Shown here: positions 63,980 through 64,000 of the stretch, in pieces
Position numbering within the stretch: position 1 is the stretch's first letter
Layout of the letters: each line of letters starts with the position of its first letter
From: Myxococcales bacterium
GTDB taxonomy: Bacteria; Myxococcota_A; UBA796; GCA-2862545
Direction: 5' to 3'
Assembly (NCBI GenBank): GCA_019634415.1
Contig: JAHQVJ010000247.1
Span: forward strand, 1-64,000
Length of the DNA: 64,000 nucleotides
The notes under the pieces: generated by a model
What the model was told of the DNA's origin: nothing
Database searches by the model: none
Seen by the model: the letters and a program-made list of their open reading frames with translations, nothing else
Position numbers and translations under genes: made by a program

Positions 63980-64000
63980 CGATACCTCCTGGCTGCGGGG

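Overview
The window is G+C-rich DNA with strong G/C third-position bias, densely packed with genes, many of them joined by 4-base ATGA or GTGA overlaps. It most likely comes from a Myxococcota (delta-proteobacterial) chromosome. The best marker is a MYXO-CTERM-type C-terminus (Gly-Cys-Gly-Cys, a hydrophobic stretch, an Arg cluster) on the amidase at 20302-23028. The many lipoproteins, pseudo-enzymes, a PP2C-like/cNMP fusion and a PilZ protein fit this. No rRNA, tRNA, CRISPR array or phage module was seen.

Layout. 1-2414: an IS1182-like insertion sequence (121-1919) lies between two inverted 119-bp copies of the 3' end of a PH-like membrane-protein gene. 2448-6547: DUF427 protein, S9 peptidase, a GTPase and an RpiB-like protein. 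6551-11620: a four-gene operon encoding a degenerate M48-like protein, a degenerate G-domain protein with a membrane hairpin, an intact bacterial dynamin-like GTPase and a PEGA-domain protein. 11752-20261: housekeeping and regulatory genes (receiver protein, Nudix, signal peptidase I, LysR/oxidoreductase pair, pseudo-PP2C/cNMP protein, transglutaminase, TPR protein, pseudouridine synthase). 20302-29033: cell-wall amidase, then a mainly plus-strand nitrogen/amine block (type II glutamine synthetase, two aminotransferases, a deoxyhypusine-synthase-like enzyme, a PilZ protein). 29116-36051: exported beta-rich proteins, lipoproteins and a YcxB-like membrane protein. 36233-43078: RIO kinase, an exported TldD/TldE-like pair and a HerA-like ATPase. 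43146-55428: a Tat-exported GMC oxidoreductase pair, MscL, a DUF885 peptidase, a 2034-residue alpha-2-macroglobulin lipoprotein and two smaller proteins. 55515-60180: a Gld-type ABC transporter operon. 60246-63979: small membrane proteins, an M14 carboxypeptidase, an XPB-like helicase, a selenoprotein candidate and a TRL-like lipoprotein.

The strongest novel observation is at 63245-63604. A DCC-family (DUF393) thiol-oxidoreductase gene has in-frame TGA codons at exactly the two positions of its CxxC motif. A strong hairpin with a GGU loop follows within the usual distance of a bacterial SECIS element. This predicts a UxxU selenoprotein that ordinary gene callers would truncate. Second is the dynamin/pseudo-GTPase/pseudo-M48/PEGA operon. 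Other notable points are the inverted repeats around the IS, recurrent palindromes between convergent genes, a probable non-canonical ATC start, and overlapping divergent start codons in a CCATGG site.
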